Assembly (NCBI GenBank): GCA_000746015.1
Contig: JQKK01000010.1
Coordinates: forward strand, 62,001-126,000
DNA: 64,000 bases
Source: Lachnospiraceae bacterium MA2020
GTDB taxonomy: Bacteria > Bacillota > Clostridia > Lachnospirales > Lachnospiraceae
Direction of reading: 5' to 3'
Shown here in pieces: positions 34,560 to 44,504 of the stretch; positions within the stretch are counted from its first letter, which is position 1; each line of letters starts with the position of its first letter. A program made the position numbers and the translations under genes. The notes beneath the pieces are model-generated. The model was given only the letters and a program-made list of their open reading frames with translations, did not search any database and was not told the DNA's origin.

Positions 34560-34704
34560 TTACAGTTCACAGGCAAACTGCGCACTAGCTGCGCAGTTAT
34601 GCCCCAGTAAATTATGCAGGGCATTGAGTTTTGCCCATTGCCGAAGGCAATCTGCATTGGCAAAACTCGTTACTGGAGCGAGCTGTAAGTGAGTGAACAG
34701 TAAC
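34559..34704 (+). repeat. Structured palindromic (MITE-like) element
   Basis: Terminal inverted repeats GTTACAGTTCAC (34559-34570) and GTGAACAGTAAC (34693-34704) match at 11 of 12 bases. Inside are nested stems: ACTGCGC/GCGCAGT, CCAGTAA/TTACTGG, GAGTTTTGCC/GGCAAAACTC and ATTGCC/GGCAAT. The left end is shared with 24391. It could be a non-autonomous mobile repeat or a structured RNA; no gene is seen in it. Confidence 0.65.
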
Positions 34705-34729
34705 GTTAAATAAAAATGACAAAATTATA

Positions 34730-34758
34730 TTGCAATAAGATGAATAATAGTGTATAAA
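34730..34758 (+). promoter_or_regulatory. Promoter of the thiamine operon
   Basis: TTGCAA (34730-34735), 17-base spacer, TATAAA (34753-34758), about 50 bases before the TPP riboswitch. Confidence 0.65.
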
Positions 34759-34805
34759 TAAAAATGCAAGGCAAACAACACTTTGCAGAGAACAATAAAA
34801 TAACA

Positions 34806-34895
34806 GATGGGAGCTTGTATTACAGGCTGAGAGGAAGGTGTGACCTTCGACCAAGAACCTGATTTGGATAATGCCAACGTAGGGATGCCTGGTAT
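34806..34895 (+). promoter_or_regulatory. TPP riboswitch (THI element)
   Basis: The conserved segments are all present: CTGAGA (34827-34832), ACCTGAT (34857-34863), GGATAATGCCA (34866-34876) and CGTAGGGA (34878-34885). It binds thiamine pyrophosphate. With the following terminator it should switch off thiWMDC transcription when TPP is plentiful. Confidence 0.97.
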
Positions 34896-34911
34896 AAAGG
34901 AAGAATTTGCG

Positions 34912-34948
34912 GAAGCTATCTAAGATCAAATAGATAGCTTCTTTTTTT
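34912..34948 (+). terminator. Riboswitch-controlled terminator
   Basis: GAAGCTATCT (34912-34921) pairs perfectly with AGATAGCTTC (34932-34941), followed by seven T's. Confidence 0.95.
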
Positions 34949-35011
34949 GCAATTAAAATCCTTTTCTTATGCGATACAGCGTGATACAGCTCCGAGAATA
35001 GGAGGAGAAGT

Positions 35012-35557
35012 ATGAAAGACTCGAAATTTTTACTCAGAATGGTGACACTTGCTATGTTTGTAGCTTTGGGGGTAGTCATTTCCCCAATCCTTCGTGTCGA
35101 GGGAATGTGTCCGATGGCTCACTTTATCAACATTTCGGTAGCAGTATTTTTAGGCCCGCTGTATGCCCTTATCTGTGCAGTGACGATAGGCGTACTCAGG
35201 ATGATCTTGATGGGGATACCGCCGCTTGCGCTGACAGGTGCGGTTTTCGGAGCAACTCTTTCGGGAGTACTGTATCGTGTTTCAAAAGGAAAGCTTATAG
35301 CAGCTGTGATCGGTGAAGTAATAGGAACCGGTATCATCGGCGCTATAGTTTCATACCCTGTCATGACATATCTTTGGGGCAGGGGAGGATTATCACTGTT
35401 TTTCTATGTTCCATCGTTCATCTGCGGTACACTGATCGGCGGAAGTATTGCATATCTCGTATTAAAAAGAATGGCCAGCACCGGAGTTCTGACAAAGATC
35501 CAAAGTAGTTTAAGAAATGAAGATGATAGTAAGGAATTAAGGAGTCGAGAAGCCTGA
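35012..35557 (+). CDS. thiW: ThiW-type energy-coupling-factor substrate protein
   Basis: This 181-residue membrane protein has about five hydrophobic segments. The N-terminal FVALGVVISPILRVEGMCPM and the LMGIPPLALTGAVFGA stretch match ThiW, the predicted thiazole S-component of ECF transporters. As the first gene behind a TPP riboswitch and directly coupled to thiM, it fits uptake of the thiazole that ThiM phosphorylates. AGGAGGAG precedes the ATG. The shared ECF energising module is not in this window. Confidence 0.92.
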   Translation: MKDSKFLLRMVTLAMFVALGVVISPILRVEGMCPMAHFINISVAVFLGPLYALICAVTIGVLRMILMGIPPLALTGAVFGATLSGVLYRVSKGKLIAAVIGEVIGTGIIGAIVSYPVMTYLWGRGGLSLFFYVPSFICGTLIGGSIAYLVLKRMASTGVLTKIQSSLRNEDDSKELRSREA

Positions 35558-36945
35558 TGAATAGCTGTCTGCAGGAAATAAAAAACGAAAATCCACTGAT
35601 ACATTGCATAACAAATCCAATTTCCATGACACAGTGTGCCAATGCGATCCTTGCCTTGGGCGCCCGTCCGATAATGGCGGAGCATCCTTTGGAGGTTGTG
35701 GAAATTACAAAAACGGCAAAGGCACTTCTGCTTAATTTTGGGAATATTTCTGATGTAAGAATGGAAGCGATGAAGAAGTCTTTTGAAGCTGCCCTGAAAA
35801 TTAAGATCCCGGTAGTCATCGATATGGTAGGTGTCTCATGCTCGAGGTTAAGGCGTAAGTTTGCAGAAGAGCTGCTGGATATGTGTAAAAAAGATAGAGA
35901 CAGCTTTGTGCTTGCAAAGGGGAACTACTCAGAAATATATGCAATGACAAACGACAACTATAGTGCTTCAGGTGTTGATGCGGATAAGGCACTTTCTTTT
36001 GACAAAACACTGGAAAGTGCACATGAGCTTGCATTTGAATATGGGATAAGCGTCCTTGCGAGCGGAAAAAAGGATATTATCACGAATGGTGAAAGAACAG
36101 AATTGATTTCAAATGGAACGCCATCACTCAGCCGTATAACCGGAACCGGATGTATGCTTGGCGCAATCTGCGCGGCATTTCTTTCCGTAAAAGCAGATAT
36201 AGATGCAGTGAGCTCAGCATGTGAGATGTTTGGAAAAGCAGGTGAAAGGGCAGATATGGGTGGAATTTGGTCATCGGGGACATATCTTGTCAGGCTTATG
36301 GATGAGATAAGCAGATCAGATGACAAGTATTGTCTTTATCTGGTAACTGACAGCACCGGGATTGATACGGAAGAATTTTTATATAAGGTGGAAGAAGCAC
36401 TGAAAGGCGGGGTAAGCTTTCTGCAGATAAGAGAAAAGAATAAGAGTACGAAAGAATATATCGAGCTTGGCAGAAAGGTGCTGGAGCTTGCGCACAGATA
36501 TGGAGTACCGTTGGTTGTTGATGACCGGGTAGATGTTGCTATGGCTATAGATGCAGATGGAGTACATCTGGGTGCGGAAGACATGGACATAGCGGAAGCA
36601 AGAAAGCTGCTGGGCCCAGGGAAGATAATAGGAGCAACAGCAAAAACGGTAGAAAAGGCTGTAGAGGTCTATAGAAAAGGAGCGGATTATCTTGGTGTAG
36701 GAGCTATATATCCGACGACGACAAAGGTGAAAACAGTACTTACATCAGTTGATACTCTCAAAAGCATATGTGAGGCAGTACCTATTCCTGTTTGTGCCAT
36801 AGGTGGCTTAAATGCTGAAAATGCAAGAATTCTTAAAGGTGCAAAGATAGCGGGGATATGTGTCGTATCGGCAATCATGAAAGCATCAGATCCTAAGGAA
36901 GCTGCAATGAAACTCAGCAGGGTAAGCAAGGAGCTTAGAGCATGA
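35557..36945 (+). CDS. thiME: Fused hydroxyethylthiazole kinase - thiamine-phosphate synthase
   Basis: The protein has 462 residues and two enzymes. Residues 1-~255 are ThiM (IHCITNPISMTQCANAILAL; the kinase motif SRITGTGCMLGAI), which phosphorylates hydroxyethylthiazole. Residues ~260-462 are ThiE (LYLVTD, QIREKNKSTKEY, DGVHLGAEDM, VGAIYPTTTK, AIGGLNAENA), which joins HMP-PP to thiazole phosphate to give thiamine phosphate. The reading frame is continuous with no stop between the halves. The start overlaps the thiW stop and the stop overlaps the thiD start, so the operon is tightly coupled. Yeast Thi6 is a similar fusion with the reverse domain order. Confidence 0.95.
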   Translation: MNSCLQEIKNENPLIHCITNPISMTQCANAILALGARPIMAEHPLEVVEITKTAKALLLNFGNISDVRMEAMKKSFEAALKIKIPVVIDMVGVSCSRLRRKFAEELLDMCKKDRDSFVLAKGNYSEIYAMTNDNYSASGVDADKALSFDKTLESAHELAFEYGISVLASGKKDIITNGERTELISNGTPSLSRITGTGCMLGAICAAFLSVKADIDAVSSACEMFGKAGERADMGGIWSSGTYLVRLMDEISRSDDKYCLYLVTDSTGIDTEEFLYKVEEALKGGVSFLQIREKNKSTKEYIELGRKVLELAHRYGVPLVVDDRVDVAMAIDADGVHLGAEDMDIAEARKLLGPGKIIGATAKTVEKAVEVYRKGADYLGVGAIYPTTTKVKTVLTSVDTLKSICEAVPIPVCAIGGLNAENARILKGAKIAGICVVSAIMKASDPKEAAMKLSRVSKELRA

Positions 36946-37733
36946 AAAAAGTACTGACTATAGCAGGCAGCGACAGTTCAGGCGGAGCAGGCATACAGGC
37001 TGACTTGAAGACGATGTGTGCACATGGCGTATATGGAATGAGCGTCATCACTGCAGTTACAGCTCAGAATACGACAGGAATAAGCGGAATATTAAATACG
37101 GGCGCAGAAATGATCAGGCTCCAGATGCAGGCTGTATTTGAGGATATAACTCCTGATGCTGTGAAGATAGGAATGCTGCCGGATAAGGATTCAATCGTGA
37201 CAGTAGCCGATACTTTAAAAAAATATAATGTACGAAATATTGTTTTAGACCCGGTTCTGGCATCTACAACGGGTACAAAGCTTTCTAAGGACAGCAATGC
37301 GGAATGCATGAAAGATAAGCTTTTCGCGCTATGTACACTTATAACTCCCAATATTCCAGAGGCAGAAGTACTTATTGGAGAAAAGTTTGAAGAAAAGTAT
37401 CAGATTTATAAAGCGTTGGAAAAGTTGAATAAATGCTATGGTACAGCCGTACTTATAAAGGGAGGTCACAGCAGGGACACAGAGTTTAGCGAGGATTATC
37501 TGTTTGATGGGGAACGCTTTTTTGATTTAAAAGAGCGGCGAATTGATAATCCGAATACGCATGGGACAGGATGCACTTTATCCAGCGCCATAGCCTGTGA
37601 GCTTGCAAAGGGGAATACACTCTATGAAGCGGTACTTAAGGCTAAAAAGTATCTGACAGGTTGTATCGGCGCAGGCCTTGATCTAGGCAAAGGCAGAGGT
37701 CCATTGGATCATCTGTATCAATATAATAATTAA
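36942..37733 (+). CDS. thiD: Hydroxymethylpyrimidine / HMP-phosphate kinase
   Basis: This 263-residue ribokinase-fold enzyme phosphorylates HMP to HMP-P and HMP-PP. Signatures: [19 protein letters not shown] at the N-terminus, [12 protein letters not shown] near residue 105, and the C-terminal anion-hole motif [14 protein letters not shown]. It overlaps thiME by four bases. It supplies HMP-PP to the ThiE half of the neighbouring protein. Confidence 0.96.
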   Translation: MKKVLTIAGSDSSGGAGIQADLKTMCAHGVYGMSVITAVTAQNTTGISGILNTGAEMIRLQMQAVFEDITPDAVKIGMLPDKDSIVTVADTLKKYNVRNIVLDPVLASTTGTKLSKDSNAECMKDKLFALCTLITPNIPEAEVLIGEKFEEKYQIYKALEKLNKCYGTAVLIKGGHSRDTEFSEDYLFDGERFFDLKERRIDNPNTHGTGCTLSSAIACELAKGNTLYEAVLKAKKYLTGCIGAGLDLGKGRGPLDHLYQYNN

Positions 37734-37746
37734 GGAGAAGTTTAAG

Positions 37747-39051
37747 ATGAGAAACTACACAACACAGATGGATGCAGCAAGAAAAGGAATTATTACTCCT
37801 GAAATGAAAAAGGTTGCATGGGATGAGTACAGGTCTGAGGAGGAGATCCGTGAGCTTGTGGCAAAAGGACAGGTTGCCATATGTGCCAATAAAAACCACA
37901 AGTGTCTTGAACCAAAGGGAGTCGGCTCTATGCTCAAGACAAAGATCAATGTAAACTTAGGAGTTTCAAGAGATTGCAAGGACTATGATGTGGAAATGAA
38001 GAAGGTGCTTGCGGCTGTAGACATGGGTGCTGATGCGATTATGGATCTTTCTTCTCATGGAAATACCCAGCCATTCAGAAGGAAACTCGTGGAGGAGTGC
38101 CCGGTCATGCTTGGCACTGTGCCGGTATATGACAGTGTTATTCATTATCAGAGAGACCTTTCAGAGCTTACAGCTAAGGATTTTATAGATGTTATCCGCC
38201 TGCATGCCGAGGATGGAGTTGATTTTGTGACACTTCATTGCGGTATTACAAGGAAGACTATTGAGCAGATCAAAAAGCATAAGAGGAAGATGAACATCGT
38301 ATCAAGAGGAGGCTCACTTGTATTTGCATGGATGAGCATGACCGGTGAAGAAAATCCGTTTTATGAGTACTATGATGAGATCCTTGATATCTGCCGGGAA
38401 TATGATGTTACGATCTCTTTGGGTGATGCCTGTAGACCGGGATGTCTTGCAGATGCGACTGATGTATGTCAGATAGAGGAGCTTGTAAGACTTGGTGAGC
38501 TTACCAAGAGAGCATGGGAGAAGGATGTGCAGGTAATGGTCGAGGGACCTGGACATATGAGCCTTGACCAGATCGAAGCAAATATGAAAGTACAGAATTC
38601 TATCTGCATGGGCGCTCCATTTTATGTTTTGGGACCGCTTGTTACTGATATCGCGCCTGGATACGATCATATCACATCAGCTATAGGTGGTGCGATAGCA
38701 GCGGCATCGGGAGCTGCGTTCCTTTGCTATGTCACTCCGGCAGAGCATCTTGCACTTCCAAATCTTGAAGATGTAAAGCAGGGCATAATCGCATCGAAGA
38801 TAGCAGCGCATGCAGCGGATATTGCAAAGAAAGTGCCGCATGCCATGGACAGGGATAATGCAATGGCAGAGGCACGAAGGACATTCGACTGGGACAAACA
38901 GTGGGAGTGTGCGATAGACCCTGAGACTGCAAAATCGATAAGGGAAGACAGATCACCGGAGTTTGATGATACCTGCTCAATGTGCGGTAAGTTCTGTGCT
39001 GTAAGAAGTATGAATAAAGCTTTGAACGGCGAGTATATAGATATACTATAA
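37747..39051 (+). CDS. thiC: Phosphomethylpyrimidine synthase ThiC
   Basis: This radical-SAM enzyme converts AIR to HMP-P. At 434 residues it is the short form lacking the N-terminal extension of enterobacterial ThiC. Motifs include [29 protein letters not shown] and [15 protein letters not shown]. The C-terminal cluster-binding segment is [12 protein letters not shown], which reads C-X2-C-X3-C. AAGGAGAA precedes the ATG. It ends the riboswitch-controlled operon. With ThiD and ThiME it gives HMP synthesis plus thiazole salvage; no thiG/H/S/F is present here. Confidence 0.97.
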   Translation: MRNYTTQMDAARKGIITPEMKKVAWDEYRSEEEIRELVAKGQVAICANKNHKCLEPKGVGSMLKTKINVNLGVSRDCKDYDVEMKKVLAAVDMGADAIMDLSSHGNTQPFRRKLVEECPVMLGTVPVYDSVIHYQRDLSELTAKDFIDVIRLHAEDGVDFVTLHCGITRKTIEQIKKHKRKMNIVSRGGSLVFAWMSMTGEENPFYEYYDEILDICREYDVTISLGDACRPGCLADATDVCQIEELVRLGELTKRAWEKDVQVMVEGPGHMSLDQIEANMKVQNSICMGAPFYVLGPLVTDIAPGYDHITSAIGGAIAAASGAAFLCYVTPAEHLALPNLEDVKQGIIASKIAAHAADIAKKVPHAMDRDNAMAEARRTFDWDKQWECAIDPETAKSIREDRSPEFDDTCSMCGKFCAVRSMNKALNGEYIDIL

Positions 39052-39058
39052 ATAAAGG

Positions 39059-39092
39059 ACGGGGCCCTTTCAGATTAGAGAGCCCCGTTTCA
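39059..39092. terminator. Bidirectional terminator between thiC and the response regulator
   Basis: ACGGGGC (39059-39065) pairs with GCCCCGT (39082-39088); the T-rich flanks on both strands fit convergent genes. Confidence 0.75.
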
Positions 39093-39097
39093 TATAG

Positions 39098-40660
39098 TCA
39101 TCGAAGCTTTAATGACATCCGATATTCTATAGGTGTAAAACCTGTCGATTTTTTAAATATCCTTGTAAAATATGAATAGTTATCATATCCAACTTCCGAG
39201 GCAATGGTGCTGATCGGCAAGGTAGTGGTCCTAAGCAGATCCTGTGCAGCTTCGATCCTCTTTTCTATGACATAGTTTGTAAAGGATGTGCCAATCTCAT
39301 TTTTGAAAAGGCGTGAAGCATAGTCAGGATCAAGATAGAGGATCTGCGAAAGACTCTGTCGGTTTATATTTTCCATATAGTGCTTATCAACGTAATCTTT
39401 GATGATCTTTCCAACAGACTTATTTACATCCCTGGAGCCAAAAAAATTTTCAGCGGTATTAAGCATGTATTGCAGATACAATTCCATGTTGTAGATGGAA
39501 AAGACTGCCTCTGAGGACAGCTCATGGAAAGTATTGTCCTGATACAGATGGTTTGCAGATATACCTTTTTCGCGCAAGCAAGCATATAGAGCTTGTATAA
39601 AATCTATCTGGAAGTTGCTTATAGCTGTAAATGATTGTGCGCCGGCTTCCGAGATTTCCTCAAGATATTGGTGAGAGTACTCTACCAGTGCATCATAGTT
39701 ACCATCAAAAAGACATTTTTCCATGTAATCTATATGTGCGGCAGGTATCGCTTTTGAATTAGATACAGTTTGCATAGAGGGTGTTTCTTCACTAAGAAAT
39801 CTGATCTTATTAATATCCTTAAGACGTTTTTTTTGCAGATCATACAAAAGCTCTATACTTTCGACGATAGCTGATGCAGTACACAGATTGCCTACATATA
39901 TATTTGTAGGGCAGTTAAAGCCTTTTCGCAAAGTATCTATGAAAGTGCTGCAGCAGTCATATAAAGAATTTGATGTAATGCTCCCGTTAAGTATTGCCGC
40001 ATATGAAAGATGTCCCTTGTCAGACAGCGGCATGAAAACGTCTCCGGAGCAGAGTACATCAGAGAAAGATTCTTTGAAAACCTTGGCAAGCTTATCCCGC
40101 TGCGTTAGCGGAAGACGACTTTTAAGATTATTGTTTTCATCGATATAGTAGTGAGTGAATGTAAACAACAGTGGAGTAAAGTGACCATCATCATTATACA
40201 TTTCTGTTATTTCACTTTGAGATACACTTCGTAAACTTAATAATTTACGCCAAAATATCTGATATTTTTCTTCAGAGTCTAAGTTTTGCTTTTGGAATTC
40301 TTTAACTGCAGATAATATAATTTTTGTGATCTCTTCGGAGTCAATAGGCTTAAGTACATAGTTAAATGCACCAAGCTCAATTGCTTTTTGCGCATATTCA
40401 AAATCAGCGTAGCTTGTAAGCAGTATGCTGATCATATTTTTACGGTGCTCTTTTATCCATGCCAGCAGATCAAGTCCGCTGCCCTGGGGCATATTTATAT
40501 CAGTTATAATTATCTCCGGAGAATCTGAAACTATCAGCTTTTGAGCATCTGACATGGAATGTGCAGAAAGTACATCGCTGAATCCGAGCTCATCCCACTT
40601 TATTTTCTTTTTTAATGCTGCAATTACAAATCGGTCATCGTCAACTATTAGGATTTTCAT
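39098..40660 (-). CDS. YesN-type AraC-family response regulator
   Basis: The protein has 520 residues. The N-terminal receiver domain has the acidic pair in ILIVDDDRFV, the phospho-acceptor in IIITDINMPQGSGLD, and the later LTSYADFEYA and KPID motifs. A ~270-residue middle region is not recognised. The C-terminal ~100 residues are an AraC HTH pair, seen as YDNYSYFTRIFKKSTGFTP. Its ATG overlaps the histidine-kinase stop by one base. The pair lies divergently beside a sugar ABC importer, so it most likely activates that operon. Confidence 0.94.
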   Translation of the reverse strand: MKILIVDDDRFVIAALKKKIKWDELGFSDVLSAHSMSDAQKLIVSDSPEIIITDINMPQGSGLDLLAWIKEHRKNMISILLTSYADFEYAQKAIELGAFNYVLKPIDSEEITKIILSAVKEFQKQNLDSEEKYQIFWRKLLSLRSVSQSEITEMYNDDGHFTPLLFTFTHYYIDENNNLKSRLPLTQRDKLAKVFKESFSDVLCSGDVFMPLSDKGHLSYAAILNGSITSNSLYDCCSTFIDTLRKGFNCPTNIYVGNLCTASAIVESIELLYDLQKKRLKDINKIRFLSEETPSMQTVSNSKAIPAAHIDYMEKCLFDGNYDALVEYSHQYLEEISEAGAQSFTAISNFQIDFIQALYACLREKGISANHLYQDNTFHELSSEAVFSIYNMELYLQYMLNTAENFFGSRDVNKSVGKIIKDYVDKHYMENINRQSLSQILYLDPDYASRLFKNEIGTSFTNYVIEKRIEAAQDLLRTTTLPISTIASEVGYDNYSYFTRIFKKSTGFTPIEYRMSLKLR

Positions 40661-42318
40661 TAGTCTTCCATTTCTATCTGATAGGGGATCAGAAGCCGGA
40701 CTTGGGCTCCTGACTCATCGTTATTGAAAAAATCTAGTGTAAAGAGTTTACCATATATCAGCTCCAGGCGTTTGAGGGAATTTTTTATTCCGATGTGTCC
40801 TCCTGCCGGCGAATAAATATTATCTCCGGAGAGCCTGATAAGTGACTCCTTTGAGAATCCGGGACCATTGTCTATCAGATCAAATTGAAGCCAGTCTATA
40901 TCTTCTTTCACAATATGCGAAATGTTTATATCGATGCTGAGAGGCTTGTCAGGAGAGGCTCCGTGTTTGACGGAGTTTTCCACAAAAGTGATCATAAGCA
41001 ATGGTGGGATCAAAGCATGCCGGCAATCGTCTTCTATCGTACAGTTATAGCTGATAGGTGTATATAGCCGGAGAGATTGTATATTGAGGTAAGCATCAAT
41101 ATGTTCTAACTCGTTTAGGAGCTGTGCATATTTATTTTCCGACTGAAAAAGATAGCGCAGGTAAATCGATGTAAAGCGTATCATCTTTTCAGCAAGATCA
41201 TTTTCACCTACCTGGATCATACTGCTTATTGTGCTGAGACAGTTTAGGTAAAAATGCGGTTTGATCTGATGCTGCAGGATCTCAAGCTCAGAACGCGTTT
41301 TTTCGAGTTCATGCTCATACATGTCTATTTTTAGTTTGTTTATTTCAGAGAGAAGAGCGCGAAATTGTAAGCTTGTCTGCTCTAATTCCTTTATATTATG
41401 TTTTTTTAGTATCGTATCAGAGTTGTTGTTAATATGTGTAAGATTTTCATGAAAGCTTTCTATAGGACGGATAATGCGATTATATAGGCGGCTTAGGTAA
41501 AAACATGAAAATACAGCCAATAGAAGGAAGAGGCTTATAAGTGTAAATTGCAAGATAAGCCTGTCACCATAATTATCAAAGAATGTACTGTAAATGCGAA
41601 CGTCATAGGGCAGTGTGCTTTCAAAGGCTGATAACTCTATATGCGTGGTGAATATATCGTTTAATGATCTTTGAGCGGTGTAGAGAGTAGCTTTTGAATC
41701 ATCGACTATCTCTATACCCAAAGGTATATTCACGGAGGATGCATTATATTCTTCAGCGAGCTCCTCGATATTTAAAAGCGCAGAAATCATCATTCCATTA
41801 TAATTTACCTGAAAACATATATACTTACCTTGGGTGAAACTAAGTACCTTCCATTCGAGTCTGTTATTTGAAGCTAATGTATGTGATCTAAGGAAAGACT
41901 CAAGCCTGCGATACTCCTCGTAGTCTGTCTGCAGGGATGAAATATTGTATAGCTCATCCCTTGAAGCTATATACAAAAAAAACATAGTCTTTTCGCCAAG
42001 GGAACTATATCGTTCTTTTATAAGATTACGGAGATTGCGCAGAGGAGGTAGTATCTCACCGGCATGGGATACAGACGCAATAGTTTCTACATTAGTATCA
42101 TTAAGTATCAGCCACTCAGAAAAGCTTTCTATGGCTTTGAGACGATTTCTCTGAGTAAGCGCAGTATGCTTTAGATTAAACTCGGCTGTATTATAGTTTC
42201 TTTCTCGTATCTGGATCAGGGAAATAACGCTATATGTAAAGTTTAGAAGTATCATTATAAACATTAATATAGTAAGTCCTCTAAGAGCACTTACTACGGA
42301 GTAGCTTTTAGTTTTCAT
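40660..42318 (-). CDS. YesM-type sensor histidine kinase
   Basis: The protein has 552 residues. One membrane segment lies at about 13-35 and a second at about 255-280, with an extracellular sensing domain of ~220 residues between them. A HAMP-like linker and coiled coil follow. The His_kinase domain carries the phospho-acceptor in LQHQIKPHFYLNCLSTI, and the HATPase contains VENSVKHGASPDKPL and GHIGIKNSLKRL. It is an LytS/YesM-class kinase, usually sensing saccharides outside the cell. It is co-transcribed with the response regulator. Confidence 0.94.
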   Translation of the reverse strand: MKTKSYSVVSALRGLTILMFIMILLNFTYSVISLIQIRERNYNTAEFNLKHTALTQRNRLKAIESFSEWLILNDTNVETIASVSHAGEILPPLRNLRNLIKERYSSLGEKTMFFLYIASRDELYNISSLQTDYEEYRRLESFLRSHTLASNNRLEWKVLSFTQGKYICFQVNYNGMMISALLNIEELAEEYNASSVNIPLGIEIVDDSKATLYTAQRSLNDIFTTHIELSAFESTLPYDVRIYSTFFDNYGDRLILQFTLISLFLLLAVFSCFYLSRLYNRIIRPIESFHENLTHINNNSDTILKKHNIKELEQTSLQFRALLSEINKLKIDMYEHELEKTRSELEILQHQIKPHFYLNCLSTISSMIQVGENDLAEKMIRFTSIYLRYLFQSENKYAQLLNELEHIDAYLNIQSLRLYTPISYNCTIEDDCRHALIPPLLMITFVENSVKHGASPDKPLSIDINISHIVKEDIDWLQFDLIDNGPGFSKESLIRLSGDNIYSPAGGHIGIKNSLKRLELIYGKLFTLDFFNNDESGAQVRLLIPYQIEMED

Positions 42319-42607
42319 ATATTAAGTACCGCTGTGATAAAGTTTTCATGTCCATGCGAAGAGTATCTGTGAAGGTACTGGACAGATACTCTTGTCATAC
42401 ATTATACAATATTTGGCATTCCAGTCATATCATTTTGGAATCATAAGTACGAAATGTGAAAAAAAAAGACCGGATAATATCATATATGCAAATGTTGAAA
42501 ACTCATACCTGAATAATGACAAGCATCTTTCTGAATTGTGCTATAAAGAGTGGATAAATTGGATTATATTTAATCCATCATACGAAACAGGAAGTGAGGA
42601 CGTAGTA
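42319..42607. promoter_or_regulatory. Divergent intergenic control region
   Basis: The ~290 bases between the kinase (minus) and permease (plus) genes should hold both promoters. An inverted repeat, ATTCCA near 42418 and TGGAAT near 42435, is visible in the plus-strand upstream region. I see no -35/-10 pair strong enough to call. The frame open from 42392 into the permease gene carries no ribosome binding site and is treated as leader. Confidence 0.4.
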
Positions 42608-43534
42608 ATGGATTTAGATGTAAAGAAAAGCAGAATAGCGGAACTGAAAAAAAGCGCACCATTGTATGTGCTGCTTTTGCCATCAGCCCTTCTTTTGCTT
42701 TGCTTCTCATATCTTCCTCTTGGTGGGATAGTCATGGCATTTCAGGATTTTGCACCAAGTAAAGGGATCGTGGGAAGTCCATGGGTGGGGTTCAAACATT
42801 TTGTACAGTTTTTTAAGTCTTATCAGTTTAAGGTTACACTGATCAACACACTTAAACTTAGCGGTTATGGCATTGTTGCGGGATTTCCGCTTCCTATACT
42901 GCTTGCGATCATGTGCAATCAGATGCGAAATGGTAAGTTTAAAAAGGTATTTCAGGTAATAACTTACTTGCCGCACTTCATATCAACTATGGTAATGTGT
43001 GGTCTCATACTTATATTTTTGTCACCCGGAACAGGGCTCTTTGCAAACATATTCAGAATATTAGGAGGAACAGGTGATTTTCCAAATCTGATGGCAATGC
43101 CTTCGGCGTTTGGACACATATATGTCTGGAGTGATATCTGGCAGCATCTTGGATGGGACAGTATCATATATCTTGCGGCACTTGCCGGCATAGATCCCAG
43201 CTACTATGAGGCAGCCACGATGGATGGAGCATCAACTCTTCAAAAGATCAGGTATATTGATCTGCCATTGATAATGCCTACAGCAATGATATTACTGATC
43301 ATGAGAGTTGGAAATATTTTGGGAATAGGCTTTGAAAAGGTATATTTGCTTCAGAATGTTTCAAACATTATGTCGAGTGAGATAATATCAACCTATGTTT
43401 ATAAGATAGGCTTGCAGAGCATGCAGTACAGTCTTTCAACGGCAATAGGGCTTTTTAATACAGTAGTAAATGTGTCGATATTGCTTTTGGTAAATTTCAT
43501 TTCAAAGAAACTTACTGATAGTAGTCTGTTTTAA
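42608..43534 (+). CDS. Sugar ABC transporter permease (LplB/YteP type)
   Basis: This permease has 308 residues and about six membrane segments. The YLPLGGIVMAFQDFAP motif near the N-terminus and the EAA loop YEAATMDGASTLQKIRYIDL define the LplB family, which partners YesM/YesN systems. ATG 42608 is chosen because GAGGA (42596-42600) lies 7 bases upstream. It forms a pore with the next gene product. Confidence 0.94.
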   Translation: MDLDVKKSRIAELKKSAPLYVLLLPSALLLLCFSYLPLGGIVMAFQDFAPSKGIVGSPWVGFKHFVQFFKSYQFKVTLINTLKLSGYGIVAGFPLPILLAIMCNQMRNGKFKKVFQVITYLPHFISTMVMCGLILIFLSPGTGLFANIFRILGGTGDFPNLMAMPSAFGHIYVWSDIWQHLGWDSIIYLAALAGIDPSYYEAATMDGASTLQKIRYIDLPLIMPTAMILLIMRVGNILGIGFEKVYLLQNVSNIMSSEIISTYVYKIGLQSMQYSLSTAIGLFNTVVNVSILLLVNFISKKLTDSSLF

Positions 43535-43552
43535 TAGGGGGATTTGAAAAAG

Positions 43553-44479
43553 ATGGTACAGGGATCTGTTTTGCAGAAAAATACAAATTTGATGATACGG
43601 AAAAAAAGATTTGATCAGGATAAAATAGTCAGGTTCTTTTTGTATGCCATAGCTTTATGTATGATCATAGCTACAATATATCCGCTATGGTTTGTCATCA
43701 TAGCATCTTTTAGCAATCCTGCAGATGTTGTGAGCGGCCAGGTATGGCTTTGGCCAAAGCAGATAAATATTGATGGATATAAAGAATTGTTTAAGCAGTC
43801 TGAAATATGGAAGAGCTATGCGAACACGATACTTTACACAGCCGTTGGTACAATAGTCGGTCTGGCTGTAAATCTTCCGGCAGGTTATGCACTTTCACGC
43901 AAGGATCTGTTTGGCAGAAAATGGATAAATGTATTTTATCTTATTCCTATGTTTGTAAGCGGCGGTCTGATCCCGACATATTTCGTTGTGAGGAAATTTG
44001 GCTTATATAACACATTTTGGGTAATGATAATACCATTTGCAGTATCCACTTATAATATAATAGTGGCAAGGACGTTTTTTAAGGAAAATCTCCCTGATTC
44101 CCTTTGGGAAGCTGCGCAGATAGACGGATGCGGAACTATAAGATTTTTCCTGCAGTTTGTGATACCTCTTTCAAAGGCAGTGATCGCAGTCATAGCTCTT
44201 TGGACTGCAGTAGGAATATGGAATCAGTGGTTTAACGCACTTATATATATAGAAAATGAAAATCTTATTCCATTGCAGCTGCTGCTCAGAAGGATACTTA
44301 TAACAAACCAGTCACTTTTAGGAGCAGCTACAGGATCTATGGCGCAGGAGCTCAGGCAGCTCTCAGATATGATGAGGTATGCATCAATCGTCATATCGAC
44401 TCTGCCGATCATGTGTATGTACCCATTCCTGCAAAAATACTTTAACCAGGGCGTAATGCTTGGAGCTGTAAAAGAATAA
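43553..44479 (+). CDS. Sugar ABC transporter permease (LplC/YtcP type)
   Basis: This is a 308-residue permease with six membrane segments. WFVIIASFSNPADVVSGQVW follows the first helix, the EAA loop is WEAAQIDGCGTIRFFLQFVI, and the C-terminus KYFNQGVMLGAVKE is typical. ATG 43553 stands 11 bases after AGGGGG; the in-frame TTG at 43544 is only 2 bases away and is less likely. Confidence 0.93.
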   Translation: MVQGSVLQKNTNLMIRKKRFDQDKIVRFFLYAIALCMIIATIYPLWFVIIASFSNPADVVSGQVWLWPKQINIDGYKELFKQSEIWKSYANTILYTAVGTIVGLAVNLPAGYALSRKDLFGRKWINVFYLIPMFVSGGLIPTYFVVRKFGLYNTFWVMIIPFAVSTYNIIVARTFFKENLPDSLWEAAQIDGCGTIRFFLQFVIPLSKAVIAVIALWTAVGIWNQWFNALIYIENENLIPLQLLLRRILITNQSLLGAATGSMAQELRQLSDMMRYASIVISTLPIMCMYPFLQKYFNQGVMLGAVKE

Positions 44480-44504
44480 TAAATATCAAAGGAGATCAAA
44501 AACT

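Noticed and set aside
42392-42607. N-terminal extension of the LplB-type permease
   Set aside because: No ribosome binding site and no family similarity; GAGGA before ATG 42608 gives the canonical permease start.
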